Assembly: GCF_009671205.1 (NCBI RefSeq)
Contig: NZ_CP045309.1
Span: forward strand, 5,146,001-5,210,000
Direction: 5' to 3'
Source: Micromonospora terminaliae
GTDB lineage: Bacteria > Actinomycetota > Actinomycetes > Mycobacteriales > Micromonosporaceae
DNA length: 64,000 nucleotides
Under the pieces are notes generated by a model, which worked only from the letters and a program-made list of their open reading frames with translations, made no database searches and was not told where the DNA came from. Of the stretch, positions 19,693 to 27,707 are shown in pieces (the first letter of the stretch is position 1; each line of letters begins with the position of its first letter). The position numbers were made by a program, and so were the translations under genes.

Positions 19693-20394
19693 ATGGGCAT
19701 GCCTGACGCTGAAGGCCACGGGCCACCGGACGGGCTGCCCGACCTGCCCCCGGAGTGGGGTCGGGTGGTCGTCCCCGACGACGCCTCGGCGCTGGCCGAG
19801 GAGGCCCGCCAGGTCCGCCGCGAGCTGCGCCAGGCCCGCCGGCAGGCCGACGGGCGGCAGCGCCCCGGCACGGCCGGTCGGCCGTCGTTCGGGCTGCCCG
19901 TGCTGGTCCTGCTGGTCGCCGTCGTGGTCACCCTCACGGGGCTGGCCGCGGTCACCTGGCCCCGGTCGATCCGCTCCGGAGGCGGGCCCACCGTGCTGCC
20001 GTACCCGACGGCCCCCGTCGGGCCGCTGCCCGCGCTCGATCTGGTCGGCCCCGACGACTCGCCGGTGCCGCTGCGCAGCCTGCTGCCCGCCATGATCGTC
20101 CTGGTGGACGCGTGCGCCTGCGTCGAGCAGGTCACCACCGCGGCCGCCGCCGCGCCGCCGGGGGTCACCGTGGTCACCGTCACCGAGGACCGCACCGCCG
20201 CGTCCGCCACGGCCCCCGGGGTACGCCCACTCGCCGACCCGGCCGGCGGCCTCCGCTCCTACCTGCACCTCTCCGCCCACCCCGGCACGGCCGCCGCCCT
20301 GCTGGTGGACCGGCAGGGCACCCTCGTCCGGGTGGTGCCCGAGCTGGGGCCGGCGGCGGACTACCGCGACGACCTGGCCCACCTGGCCGGCTGA
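19693..20394 (+). CDS. Membrane-anchored protein with possible thioredoxin-like external domain
   Basis: About 233 residues from the ATG at 19693, which follows GGGGGTC. The cytoplasmic part includes a charged coiled-coil-like helix (ALAEEARQVRRELRQARRQA). One membrane segment follows (FGLPVLVLLVAVVVTLTGLA). The external part (ALDLVGPDDSPVPLRSLLPA, MIVLVDACACVEQV, AALLVDRQGTLVRVVPELGP) has the order of strands of a thioredoxin or peroxiredoxin fold, with a CxC pair (CAC) where a redox motif would sit. The fold is an inference. An in-frame ATG at 19585 would add 36 residues without similarity. Confidence 0.6.
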   Translation: MGMPDAEGHGPPDGLPDLPPEWGRVVVPDDASALAEEARQVRRELRQARRQADGRQRPGTAGRPSFGLPVLVLLVAVVVTLTGLAAVTWPRSIRSGGGPTVLPYPTAPVGPLPALDLVGPDDSPVPLRSLLPAMIVLVDACACVEQVTTAAAAAPPGVTVVTVTEDRTAASATAPGVRPLADPAGGLRSYLHLSAHPGTAAALLVDRQGTLVRVVPELGPAADYRDDLAHLAG

Positions 20395-20401
20395 CCCGCC
20401 C

Positions 20402-20968
20402 TCAGTCCAGCGCGTCCAGCCGGGCGTCGAGGTCGACCTGGTCGCGGACCGCGGCGAAGCGCACCAGAAGCGGCCCGCCGCGCGCGCTCACCACCACGCG
20501 GTCGGCCGGCCCGCCGCAGCTCAGCCCCTGCTCCGTGTCGTCCTCCGACGAACCGGTGAACCCGACGAAGACCGTGCCCGGGCCCGAGCACGAGACGGTG
20601 AGCAGGAACCTGGCCCCGTCCGACGCGTTCGCCCGGCGGGTCACCGGGGCGCCGTCCGGCATCAGGCGGGACTGCTCCCGCCACACCGTGTGGGAGACGT
20701 CGCGCCACCGGGGCACCCCGTCGGGCTTCTCCTCGATCACCACCGGCTCGTCCGGATCCGCCTCCGGCCCCGGCAGCACCTGCCCGGTCGCCGGGTCGAC
20801 GGCCACGCGGACCCCCGGTTCGAGGAAGGCGCCGGTCGACGGGGCGGGGTCCGGCCCGGTCCGGCCCAGCACCGGGGCCGCCGCCCGCCACCAGCCCGCG
20901 CCGGCCACCAGCGCCACCACGGCCAGCCCGGCCAGCAGCGCGCCCCGGATCCGCTCGTCGGAAGCCAC
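20402..20968 (-). CDS. Membrane-anchored protein of unknown function
   Basis: About 188 residues from a GTG at 20968 (VASDERIRGALL). One hydrophobic segment at residues 9-27 (LLAGLAVVALVAGAGWW) is followed by an external part with beta-strand character ([60 protein letters not shown]) and a cysteine pair (SCSGPG and LSCGGP). It resembles small extracytoplasmic proteins of actinomycetes without a known role. It is convergent with the gene before it and codirectional with the PKS gene, 41 bp away, so co-transcription with the PKS is possible. Confidence 0.6.
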   Translation of the reverse strand: MASDERIRGALLAGLAVVALVAGAGWWRAAAPVLGRTGPDPAPSTGAFLEPGVRVAVDPATGQVLPGPEADPDEPVVIEEKPDGVPRWRDVSHTVWREQSRLMPDGAPVTRRANASDGARFLLTVSCSGPGTVFVGFTGSSEDDTEQGLSCGGPADRVVVSARGGPLLVRFAAVRDQVDLDARLDALD

Positions 20969-21009
20969 GCCCAGAGCGTATCGGCGCGCGGCGGTGGCCA
21001 CCGTCCCCG

Positions 21010-22059
21010 TCAGGCGGTGCGCTCCAGCAGGGCCGCGTAGAGGGTGAGACCCGGCCCGAAGGCCAGCATCACGACCCGCTCCGGCGGCGTCTCGGCCCGG
21101 CGCAACCGGTCCAGGATGAGCAGCACGGTCGGGGACGAGCAGTTGCCGTGCTCGTCCAGGGTGGCCCGGGACGCCGCGAGCGCCGCCGGTGGCAGCGCCA
21201 GCTCCCGCTCCGCGACGTTGAGGATGCGGGGGCCACCCGGGTGCACCGCCCAGCCGTCCACGTCGCCGCGGTGCCACCCGTGCCGGGCCAGCAGGTCGTC
21301 CACCAGCCCCCGGACGTGGTGCGAGAGCACCTGCGGCACCTTCGGCGACAGCCCCATCCGGAAGCCGGTGTCGGTGACGTCCCAGGTCATGTGGTCGGCG
21401 GTCGAGGTGTCGGTGACCGAGGTGACCTCGCGCAGCGCGTACCCCCGGCCACCGGGGACGACCACGGCGGCGACCGCGGCGTCCGAGAACAGCGCGTGGG
21501 AGACGATCTGCTGGGTGTCCACCCGGGCGCCCGGCGGCTGGATGTGCAGGCTGGTGAGCTCCGCGCAGAGCAGCAGCGCAGGGCGGCCCCGGGCGGTGAC
21601 GAAGTCGCTCGCCGCGCCGAGCCCGGGCAGGGCCGCGTAGCAGCCCATGTGCCCCACGAACATGCGCTGCGTGTCCGGGGCCATGCCGAGGTCCCGGGCG
21701 AGCAGGATGTCCAGCCCCGGCGTGGCGTAGCCGGTGCAGGAGCAGACCACGAAGAGGCCGACGTCACCGGCGTCCAGGCCGGCGGCGGTCAGCGCCCGCC
21801 CGACCGCCTCCTTGCCCAGCGGCAGCGCCTCGACCTGGTAGCGCCGCATCCGGCGTTCGGTGGGCCACTCCGACACGTCCTCCAGCAGCGGGTTCACGGC
21901 CGCCTGCCGGCGGGACACGCCGGAGTTGGCGAAGATCCGCTCCGCCAGCGCCCGGGTGGTCCCCGAGAAGTGCTTCGCGAAGAAGCCCGCCCACAGCTCG
22001 TCCTGCGCGGCGGACGGCGGCTGCGCCGTACCCAGGCCCGCGATCACCGGCACGCCCAT
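21010..22059 (-). CDS. Type III polyketide synthase
   Basis: A 349-residue chalcone-synthase-type homodimeric enzyme that extends an acyl-CoA starter with malonyl-CoA units and cyclises the product. The catalytic triad is complete: Cys140 (FVGHMGCYAALPG), His273 (WAVHPGGPRIL) and Asn306 (DEHGNCSSPTV). The CSCTGYATPG motif and the MGCYAAL context are like bacterial alkylresorcinol/alkylpyrone synthases that take long-chain starters. The ATG at 22059 is chosen because AGGTGGGGGAC precedes it; TTG and GTG codons further upstream lie beside a repeat. Downstream tailoring genes point to a lipid-like phenolic product. Confidence 0.93.
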   Translation of the reverse strand: MGVPVIAGLGTAQPPSAAQDELWAGFFAKHFSGTTRALAERIFANSGVSRRQAAVNPLLEDVSEWPTERRMRRYQVEALPLGKEAVGRALTAAGLDAGDVGLFVVCSCTGYATPGLDILLARDLGMAPDTQRMFVGHMGCYAALPGLGAASDFVTARGRPALLLCAELTSLHIQPPGARVDTQQIVSHALFSDAAVAAVVVPGGRGYALREVTSVTDTSTADHMTWDVTDTGFRMGLSPKVPQVLSHHVRGLVDDLLARHGWHRGDVDGWAVHPGGPRILNVAERELALPPAALAASRATLDEHGNCSSPTVLLILDRLRRAETPPERVVMLAFGPGLTLYAALLERTA

Positions 22060-22104
22060 GTCCCCCACCTTTCGTCCCCCAACCCCACGCTTCACCAACG
22101 AGTC

Positions 22105-22218
22105 CCTTTCGTTCGCGACTGCGGGGCTCGCAAAACCGGCTCACTCCTCGCGCTCACCGGGCAGCCTTTCGTTCGCGACTGCGGGGCTCGCAAAACCGGC
22201 TCACTCCTCGCGCTCACC
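22105..22218 (-). repeat. Tandem pair of the intercistronic repeat
   Basis: Two 54-bp copies (22105-22158 and 22165-22218) are identical and 60 bp apart. On the minus strand each reads GGTGAGCGCGAGGAGTGAGC, then CGGTTTTGCGAGCCCCGCAG and TCGCGAACGAAAGG. The first TGA of the upstream copy is the stop codon of the acyl-CoA-dehydrogenase-like gene. An 11-bp sequence, TCACCAACGAG, flanks the pair at 22092-22102 and overlaps its end at 22214-22224. Diverged copies lie at 40863-40915 and 45062-45110. Confidence 0.9.
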
Positions 22219-23380
22219 AACGAGGCGTGGAGCCGTCGCGGTCCGGGTCGCCGCCGAGCGCGGCGATGCCGAGCCAGTCGGCGCAGACGTCCGAGGTGGC
22301 CGGGTGCAGCGAGCCGCACCGGGCGTCCCGGTAGAGCCGTTCCAGCGGATGCCCCCGCCGGGTGGCCGAGGTGCCGGCGGCCTCCAGCATGGACGCCGCC
22401 ACGTCGGCGGCCGTGGTGCCGGCGAGCAGCTTGGCCCGCCACACCCAGCGGTTCGTCTCCGCGTCGCCGGGCGCCTCGTCCACTCGGCGGGCGGCCTCGG
22501 CGACCACCAGCTCGGCCGCCGCGACGGCCGCGTCCGCCCGGCCCAGCCGGGCCCGGACCGCGGGCAGGCCGGCCAGGTTGCGGGCGTTCAGGTGCTCGGC
22601 GGCGGCGTCGATCGAGGCCCGGGCCACCCCGACGTAGACGGCCGCGTAGCTGGCCACCAGCCAGTGCGGCATGAGCTGGGCGACCACCAGGGCCAACCCC
22701 TCCACCCCACCGAGCAGCCGGTCCGCCGGGACGGTCACGTCCAGGTGCAGGTCGTGCGAGGAGGTGGCGCGCATGCCCAGCGAGTCCCAGGTGTGCTCGA
22801 CCGTGATCCCCTCCCCGGCCGGGACTAGGAACTGCGAGACCACCGACTGGTCGGTGGCGCTGCGGGCGGCCACCAGGTAGCCGTCCGGGTGGCCCGCGCC
22901 GGAGCAGAAGGTCTTGCTGCCCTTGAGGTGCCAGCCGCCCTCGACCGCCTCGTAGACCGTGCTGAGCTGGGAGAGCCGCGCGCCGGCGCCGCGCTCGCTC
23001 ATGGCCACCGCGTACCAGGCGCCCTCGGCCGCCGCGCGGAGCAGCCGGTCCCGCGCGGCCAGCGCCTCGTCCGGTACGCCGAGCGCCTCGGCCAGTTCCT
23101 CGGTCACCGCGCCCAGCGCCCCGGTGACCGAGGCGTGCATGTTGAACACCAGTGCCGTCGCACCGTTGCCCCGGGCCAGCTCGGTGGCGACCGCCGCGTA
23201 CTCGGCGAAGGTGGCACCCAGGCCGCCCAGCTCGCGCGGCACCATCAGGCCGAAGAGGCCGGCCTCCCGGAGGTCGCCGAAATCGTCGACCGGGAACGAG
23301 CCGTCCCGGTCGTGGTCGGCCGCGCGGGCGGCCAGCCGCGGCGCCAGCCTGCGGGCCGCCTCCAGCGCGTGCACAGTCAT
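22214..23380 (-). CDS. Acyl-CoA-dehydrogenase-family flavoenzyme
   Basis: A 388-residue protein of the acyl-CoA dehydrogenase fold: N-terminal helices (LREAGLFGLMVPRELGGLGA), beta domain (YAVAMSERGAGARLSQL, HLKGSKTFCSGAGHPDGYLV) and C-terminal helices (RLYRDARCGSLHPATSDVCAD). In secondary-metabolite clusters such enzymes often act as flavin monooxygenases instead of dehydrogenases, and the usual catalytic Glu of the dehydrogenases is not evident. Between a type III PKS and a methyltransferase, the likely job is hydroxylation of the phenolic ring or oxidative decarboxylation to a hydroquinone. The stop codon lies in the intercistronic repeat. Confidence 0.82.
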   Translation of the reverse strand: MTVHALEAARRLAPRLAARAADHDRDGSFPVDDFGDLREAGLFGLMVPRELGGLGATFAEYAAVATELARGNGATALVFNMHASVTGALGAVTEELAEALGVPDEALAARDRLLRAAAEGAWYAVAMSERGAGARLSQLSTVYEAVEGGWHLKGSKTFCSGAGHPDGYLVAARSATDQSVVSQFLVPAGEGITVEHTWDSLGMRATSSHDLHLDVTVPADRLLGGVEGLALVVAQLMPHWLVASYAAVYVGVARASIDAAAEHLNARNLAGLPAVRARLGRADAAVAAAELVVAEAARRVDEAPGDAETNRWVWRAKLLAGTTAADVAASMLEAAGTSATRRGHPLERLYRDARCGSLHPATSDVCADWLGIAALGGDPDRDGSTPRW

Positions 23381-23423
23381 GTAGCCCCCTTCTCAGCGTC
23401 CCCTTTACCCCGGGCGGCCCCCG

Positions 23424-24179
23424 CTACCCGCTCCGGTGCCCGCGGCCCTGGTAGAGCACCGCGGTCGACCAGGTCGGCACGATGCGCGGCTCGGTCCTCA
23501 CGGGACGGCCACCGCCACGCAGCCGACGCAGCAGCCAGGTCAGCGTGCCACCCAGCTCGGGGCGGACCCCGCGGAGCCGCAGCGCCACGCCGTGGCGGGC
23601 GCACTCGGCCACCAGCGCGCGAGCGTCCACGAACAACCGTGGATCGTGGATGCCGCGCGGCACGGTCGGGAGCCGCTCGCCGATCTCCACGGCGACCAGC
23701 CGGGCCAGCAGGGTGTCGTTGAGGGTGTCGAGCACCAGCAGGCCGCCGGGCCGCAGCAGCCGGCACGCCTCGGCCACCGCGCGCCGCCAGTCGGGCACGT
23801 GTTCCAGCAGCTCACCGGCGGAGACCACGGCCGCGCACCCGTCCGCGAGGGGGACCGTCGTGGCATCGCCGTGGACCACCGTCACGCCGTGCGCGGCGGC
23901 CTGGTCGAGGGCTGAGCGGGTCAGGTCCACACCGACGTGCCGGTAGCCCTTGCCGGCCAGGTGCGGGGCGAGCAGGCCGGCGCCACACCCCAGGTCGACC
24001 AGCAGAGCGTCCGGTTCGGACGCCGGCGGCACCAGGGCCGCACGGGCCCGGGCCAGCCAGTGCAGCATCGCGAACGCGCCGTCCGGTCGCCACCACTCCC
24101 CGGCCAGGTCGTCGTACTGGCGGGGATCGTTGGGCGGCAGCACCCGGGGCGGGGTGGACACCGGGGCCGCGTCTCGCAT
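23424..24179 (-). CDS. UbiG-like SAM-dependent O-methyltransferase
   Basis: A 251-residue class I methyltransferase. Motif I is LLVDLGCGAGLLAPHLAGKG, followed by HVGVDLTRSAL, VVHGDATTVPLAD and the UbiG/COQ3 signature AGELLEHVPDWRRAVAEACR, then RPGGLLVLDTLN. Close relatives methylate phenolic hydroxyls on quinone precursors. It starts 45 bp from the divergent UbiA gene and is 43 bp upstream of the flavoenzyme gene, in a probable MT-oxygenase-PKS operon. Confidence 0.88.
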   Translation of the reverse strand: MRDAAPVSTPPRVLPPNDPRQYDDLAGEWWRPDGAFAMLHWLARARAALVPPASEPDALLVDLGCGAGLLAPHLAGKGYRHVGVDLTRSALDQAAAHGVTVVHGDATTVPLADGCAAVVSAGELLEHVPDWRRAVAEACRLLRPGGLLVLDTLNDTLLARLVAVEIGERLPTVPRGIHDPRLFVDARALVAECARHGVALRLRGVRPELGGTLTWLLRRLRGGGRPVRTEPRIVPTWSTAVLYQGRGHRSG

Positions 24180-24224
24180 GGACCGAGCGTGGCACGACTC
24201 CCCGGTAACGACCAGACTTCCCTT

Positions 24225-25064
24225 ATGTCGATGTCGGTGTTAGGGCTGGTCAGGGCGAGCCACCCGGAACCGGCCGCCGCGGTGACCGTGGTGGCCGGGC
24301 TGCTGGCCCGGGCCGTGGGGCACGGGCCGGGCGGGGTCGCCGCCGTGTCGCTCACGGTGCTGGCCAGCCAGCTCGCCGTGGGCTGGAGCAACGACCTCAT
24401 CGACGCCGACCGGGACGCCATGGTGGGGCGTACCGACAAGCCGGTGACCACCGGGGCGGTCTCGCGCCGGGTCCTGGCCCGCGCCACCGTGCCGGCCGCC
24501 GTCGCCACGCCGCTGCTGGCGCTGGCCGCCGGTCCGGCGGCAGCGCTCTGCGCCACCCTCGGTCTGGTCTCGGCACTGCTCTACAACTGGCCGCTGAAGT
24601 CGACCCCGGTCTCGGTGCTGCCCTACGCGGTCTCGTTCGGCGCGCTGCCCGCCTTCGTGGTGCTGGCCCTGCCGGGCGCGCCCGCGCCCCCGGTGTGGCT
24701 GGTCGCCGCCGCCGCGCTGCTGGGCGCCGGGGCGCACTTCGCCAACGTGCTGCCGGACCTGGCCGACGACGCGCGGACCGGGGTGCGCGGACTGCCCCAC
24801 CGGCTGGGTGCGGCGGGCAGCCGGCTGGCCGCCGCCGGGCTGCTCCTCGCGGCCACCGTCGCGCTGGTCGCCGGGCCGCCCGGCCGGCCGTCGTGGGCCG
24901 GGCTCGCGGCGGTCGCCGCCGCCGTCGCGGTGCCGGCCCTCGGGTGGTACGCCGGACGCACCGCGACCGGGGCCGGCGCCCGGCCGGTGGCCGCCTTCCG
25001 GGCGGTGCTGGTGGTGGCGCTGATCGATGTGGTGCTCCTGGTGGCGAGCGGTCGGGTGGTCTGA
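24225..25064 (+). CDS. UbiA-family prenyltransferase
   Basis: A 279-residue integral membrane enzyme with about eight or nine membrane helices. Both Asp-rich diphosphate-binding motifs are present: NDLIDADRDAMVGR in loop 2 and LPDLADDARTGVRGLP in loop 6. Such enzymes attach isoprenoid chains to aromatic acceptors. In this cluster the acceptor is presumably the methylated PKS product. The gene begins ATGTCGATGTCGGTGTTAG, so codon 6 is the rare leucine codon TTA. The divergent spacer to the methyltransferase gene is only 45 bp. Confidence 0.9.
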   Translation: MSMSVLGLVRASHPEPAAAVTVVAGLLARAVGHGPGGVAAVSLTVLASQLAVGWSNDLIDADRDAMVGRTDKPVTTGAVSRRVLARATVPAAVATPLLALAAGPAAALCATLGLVSALLYNWPLKSTPVSVLPYAVSFGALPAFVVLALPGAPAPPVWLVAAAALLGAGAHFANVLPDLADDARTGVRGLPHRLGAAGSRLAAAGLLLAATVALVAGPPGRPSWAGLAAVAAAVAVPALGWYAGRTATGAGARPVAAFRAVLVVALIDVVLLVASGRVV

Positions 25065-25205
25065 CCGTTCCCCCCGCAGGTGGCATTACCGGGTCGGCGT
25101 GCGGGCCTCGATCAGCTCCAACTACCCTGGAGCGCGGTCTGCGCGGGTATGGCCACCCCGTGTCCGGCGTCCGGCCGGGTGGGGATCGTGACGAGGAGGA
25201 CCGAC
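25065..25205 (+). promoter_or_regulatory. Intergenic region upstream of the lipoprotein gene
   Basis: This 141-bp gap follows ubiA and should hold the promoter of the lipoprotein gene; AACTACCCTGGAG at 25119-25131 is a possible -10 region. GACGAGGAGGACCGAC just ahead of 25206 is a strong ribosome binding site that fixes the GTG start. Confidence 0.35.
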
Positions 25206-26009
25206 GTGACGCGCTCGATCAGGGGTTCCCGGCGGGCGGCCCTGTTGCTGGCCGGTACGGCGGCGGCGGCGAGCCTGCTGTTGACCGGGTGTGGCGCCGG
25301 CCAGGTGGCCGAGACGGCCAACAAGATCCCGTCGGTGCAGGGCATCAACGTCCAGACCCCCGACAACCTCTACAAGGTGCGCGGCCTCTACCTGGAGTTC
25401 CCCGGCCCGGAGGGCTACAAGGCCGGCGCCGACGCGCGGGTCAACGTCGTCCTCTACAACGACAGCCAGCAGCCGGTGACCGTGACCGTCACCACCGACA
25501 GCGCCCGCGAGGTGGTGCTCAGCGGCGCCGCGGCGGGCAGCGAGGGGGCCACCCCGACCGGCTCGCCGACCGAGCCGGCCTCCGCGTCGCCCACCGCGAC
25601 CGACCCGAGCGCCTCGCCGAGCCAGTCGCTCGGCACCGAGGAGTCGCCGTCGGGCAGCGGCTCCCCCTCGGCCAGCGGCTCCGCCTCGGCCAACCCGTCG
25701 CCGTCCGCCAGTTCGGCCCCGGCCGGCCAGCCCGCCCGGTTCGAGATCCCGCCCGGTGGTTACGTGCCGCTCACCGGCAGCAGCCCGCAGTCCCTCCGGC
25801 TCGTCGGCCTGAACCAGGCCGTGCAGGTCGGCCGGCCGGTCAACCTGACCTTCGACTTCGGCAACGGCAAGGTGATCAAGACCGGTGCGGCCGTCGGCGT
25901 CCCGCTGACCCCGGCCGCGCCGCCCTCGCCGGTGGTGCAGCCGCGCGAGGAGGGTGGCGCCGGCCACCCGGGTGGCCTCGAGGAGGGCGAGGGCGGCGGC
26001 CACAGCTGA
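25206..26009 (+). CDS. Lipoprotein with Ser/Pro-rich spacer
   Basis: A 267-residue lipoprotein: signal peptide with a lipobox LLTGCGAG (Cys about residue 29), then a folded part (YLEFPGPEGYKAGADARVNV, VVLYNDSQQPVTVTVTTDSA). A long Ser/Pro/Ala/Thr-rich stretch follows (SPTEPASASPTATDPSASPS), then a second beta-rich block (RFEIPPGGYVPLTGSSPQ, VNLTFDFGNGKVIKTGAAVG) and a Gly/Glu/His-rich tail. The two folded blocks look like one immunoglobulin-like sandwich interrupted by the low-complexity insert, as in some copper-chaperone-like (PCuAC) actinobacterial lipoproteins. A GTG start is used. Confidence 0.82.
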   Translation: MTRSIRGSRRAALLLAGTAAAASLLLTGCGAGQVAETANKIPSVQGINVQTPDNLYKVRGLYLEFPGPEGYKAGADARVNVVLYNDSQQPVTVTVTTDSAREVVLSGAAAGSEGATPTGSPTEPASASPTATDPSASPSQSLGTEESPSGSGSPSASGSASANPSPSASSAPAGQPARFEIPPGGYVPLTGSSPQSLRLVGLNQAVQVGRPVNLTFDFGNGKVIKTGAAVGVPLTPAAPPSPVVQPREEGGAGHPGGLEEGEGGGHS

Positions 26010-26029
26010 CCGACCGACCACTCTTTCGA

Positions 26030-26069
26030 CGACACCGCCGCCGTGGCCGACGCCACGCCGGCGGTGTCG
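26030..26069 (+). terminator. Terminator after the lipoprotein gene
   Basis: CGACACCGCCG (26030-26040) pairs with CGGCGGTGTCG (26059-26069). Inside it CGTGGC (26042-26047) pairs with GCCACG (26052-26057) around a 4-base loop, giving one long hairpin. Confidence 0.75.
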
Positions 26070-26116
26070 CCGTTTCCGGGTGGGCTTTCGTCGTACCGTC
26101 CGGTTAGCGTCCTGGG

Positions 26117-27565
26117 GTGAGCACGTCCCGATCGACCTCCCCCCGCGCCACCGCCGGCCGCGGCCGCGCCGCCGCCCGTGAACCACGCCCGGCCTACGAG
26201 TGCGACGCCTGCGGCCATCAGCCCCCCAAGTGGGTCGGGCGCTGCCCCGAGTGTGGTGAGTGGGGCTCGGTGGTCGAGTGCACGGTGAGCGGCCCGCTGG
26301 TCTCCGGCCGGGTGGTCAGCTCCCGGATGCCCGCCGAGCCGGCCCGCCCGATCGCCACCATCAGCGCCGCGCCGGCCCGGGCCCGGGCCACCGGGGTCAG
26401 CGAGCTCGACCGGGTGCTCGGCGGCGGCCTGGTTCCCGGTGCCGTGGTGCTGCTCGCCGGCGAGCCGGGGGTCGGCAAGTCCACCCTGCTGCTCGACGTC
26501 GCCCAGCAGTGGGCGGCCAACGCGGGCAGCCCGTCGCTGGTGGTCAGCGGCGAGGAGTCGGTCAGTCAGGTGCGGCTGCGCGCCGAGCGGATGGGCACCC
26601 TGCACGATCAGCTCTACCTGGCCGCCGAGAGCGACCTGTCGGCGGTCCTCGGCCACCTCGACGCGGTCCAGCCGGGCCTGCTGGTCCTCGACTCGGTGCA
26701 GACCATCTCCACCACGGGCACCGAGGGCGTGCCCGGCGGGGTCACCCAGGTCCGGGCGGTCACCGCGGCGCTGGTCGCGGTCGCCAAGGAGCGCGGCATC
26801 GCCACGGTGCTGGTCGGTCACGTCACCAAGGACGGCCAGGTCGCCGGTCCCCGGGTGCTCGAGCACCTGGTCGACGTGGTGCTGCACTTCGAGGGCGACA
26901 AGCACTCGTCGCTGCGCATGGTCCGCGGGGTGAAGAACCGGTTCGGCGCGGCCGACGAGGTGGGCTGCTTCGAGATGCACGAGGGCGGCATCAGCAGCCT
27001 GGCCGATCCGTCCGGCCTCTTCCTGACCCGCTACTCGGAGCCGGTGCCGGGCACCTGCGTGACGGTGGCCATGGAGGGCCGGCGGGCCCTGGTCACCGAG
27101 GTGCAGGCGCTCATCGGCGCCACGGTCGCCGGCTCCCCCCGGCGCACGGTCTCCGGGCTGGACGGCGCCCGGCTGGCCATGGTGCTCGCCGTGCTCCAGC
27201 GCCGCACCGAGCGGCTGACGCTGCACGATCGCGAGGTCTTCGCCGCCACGGTGGGCGGTATCCGGGTGGTCGAGCCGGCGGCCGACCTGGCCGTCGCCCT
27301 GGCGGTCGCCTCCGGCGGGCTCAACCTGGCCCTCAACCCGCAGCTCGTGGCCATCGGCGAGGTCGGTCTCACCGGCGAGGTGCGCCGGGTGGGTGCCGTG
27401 CCGCGCCGGCTGGCCGAGGCGGCCCGGCTCGGTTTCCGGCAGGCTCTCGTGCCGCCCGGCTGCGGCCCGGGCAGCAGTGGCGTGGCCCCGGAGAACATGC
27501 GGGTGACGGAGGTCACGGATGTCCGGGCGGCTCTCCAGGCTGCCGCCCGCGCGTCGGCGGAGTGA
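26117..27565 (+). CDS. radA: DNA repair protein RadA (Sms)
   Basis: A 482-residue RecA-like ATPase that drives branch migration during recombinational repair. Domains in order: N-terminal zinc finger (YECDACGHQPPKWVGRCPEC), RecA core with Walker A AGEPGVGKSTLLLDVAQ and Walker B LLVLDSVQT, the RadA-specific KNRFGAADEVG motif, and a C-terminal Lon-protease-like domain (SPRRTVSGLDGARLAMVLAV, LNLALNPQLVAIGEVGLTGE). The GTG at 26117 lies 6 bp past a TAGCGT box (26105-26110), so the message may be leaderless. radA is followed by disA, as in mycobacteria, whose DisA activity RadA is known to restrain. Confidence 0.96.
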   Translation: MSTSRSTSPRATAGRGRAAAREPRPAYECDACGHQPPKWVGRCPECGEWGSVVECTVSGPLVSGRVVSSRMPAEPARPIATISAAPARARATGVSELDRVLGGGLVPGAVVLLAGEPGVGKSTLLLDVAQQWAANAGSPSLVVSGEESVSQVRLRAERMGTLHDQLYLAAESDLSAVLGHLDAVQPGLLVLDSVQTISTTGTEGVPGGVTQVRAVTAALVAVAKERGIATVLVGHVTKDGQVAGPRVLEHLVDVVLHFEGDKHSSLRMVRGVKNRFGAADEVGCFEMHEGGISSLADPSGLFLTRYSEPVPGTCVTVAMEGRRALVTEVQALIGATVAGSPRRTVSGLDGARLAMVLAVLQRRTERLTLHDREVFAATVGGIRVVEPAADLAVALAVASGGLNLALNPQLVAIGEVGLTGEVRRVGAVPRRLAEAARLGFRQALVPPGCGPGSSGVAPENMRVTEVTDVRAALQAAARASAE

Positions 27566-27695
27566 CGGTCGGTAGGCGTGGGGCCGGACCGGCCGGGCGA
27601 TTCCGGACAGCCGGCGCAGCGGGTCGGCGACCGGGGGAGCCGGACATCGTGACACATCACAGTAACCACGAGAGCACCCACCGCACCGCAGTCCG

Positions 27696-27701
27696 TAGAC
27701 T
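27696..27701 (+). promoter_or_regulatory. Possible -10 element of a leaderless disA message
   Basis: TAGACT ends just before GTG-CCC-GTG. A transcript starting at the usual 6-7 bp from the -10 would begin at 27707-27709, right on the second GTG (27708). I see no good -35 match, so this is tentative. Confidence 0.35.
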
Positions 27702-27707
27702 GTGCCC

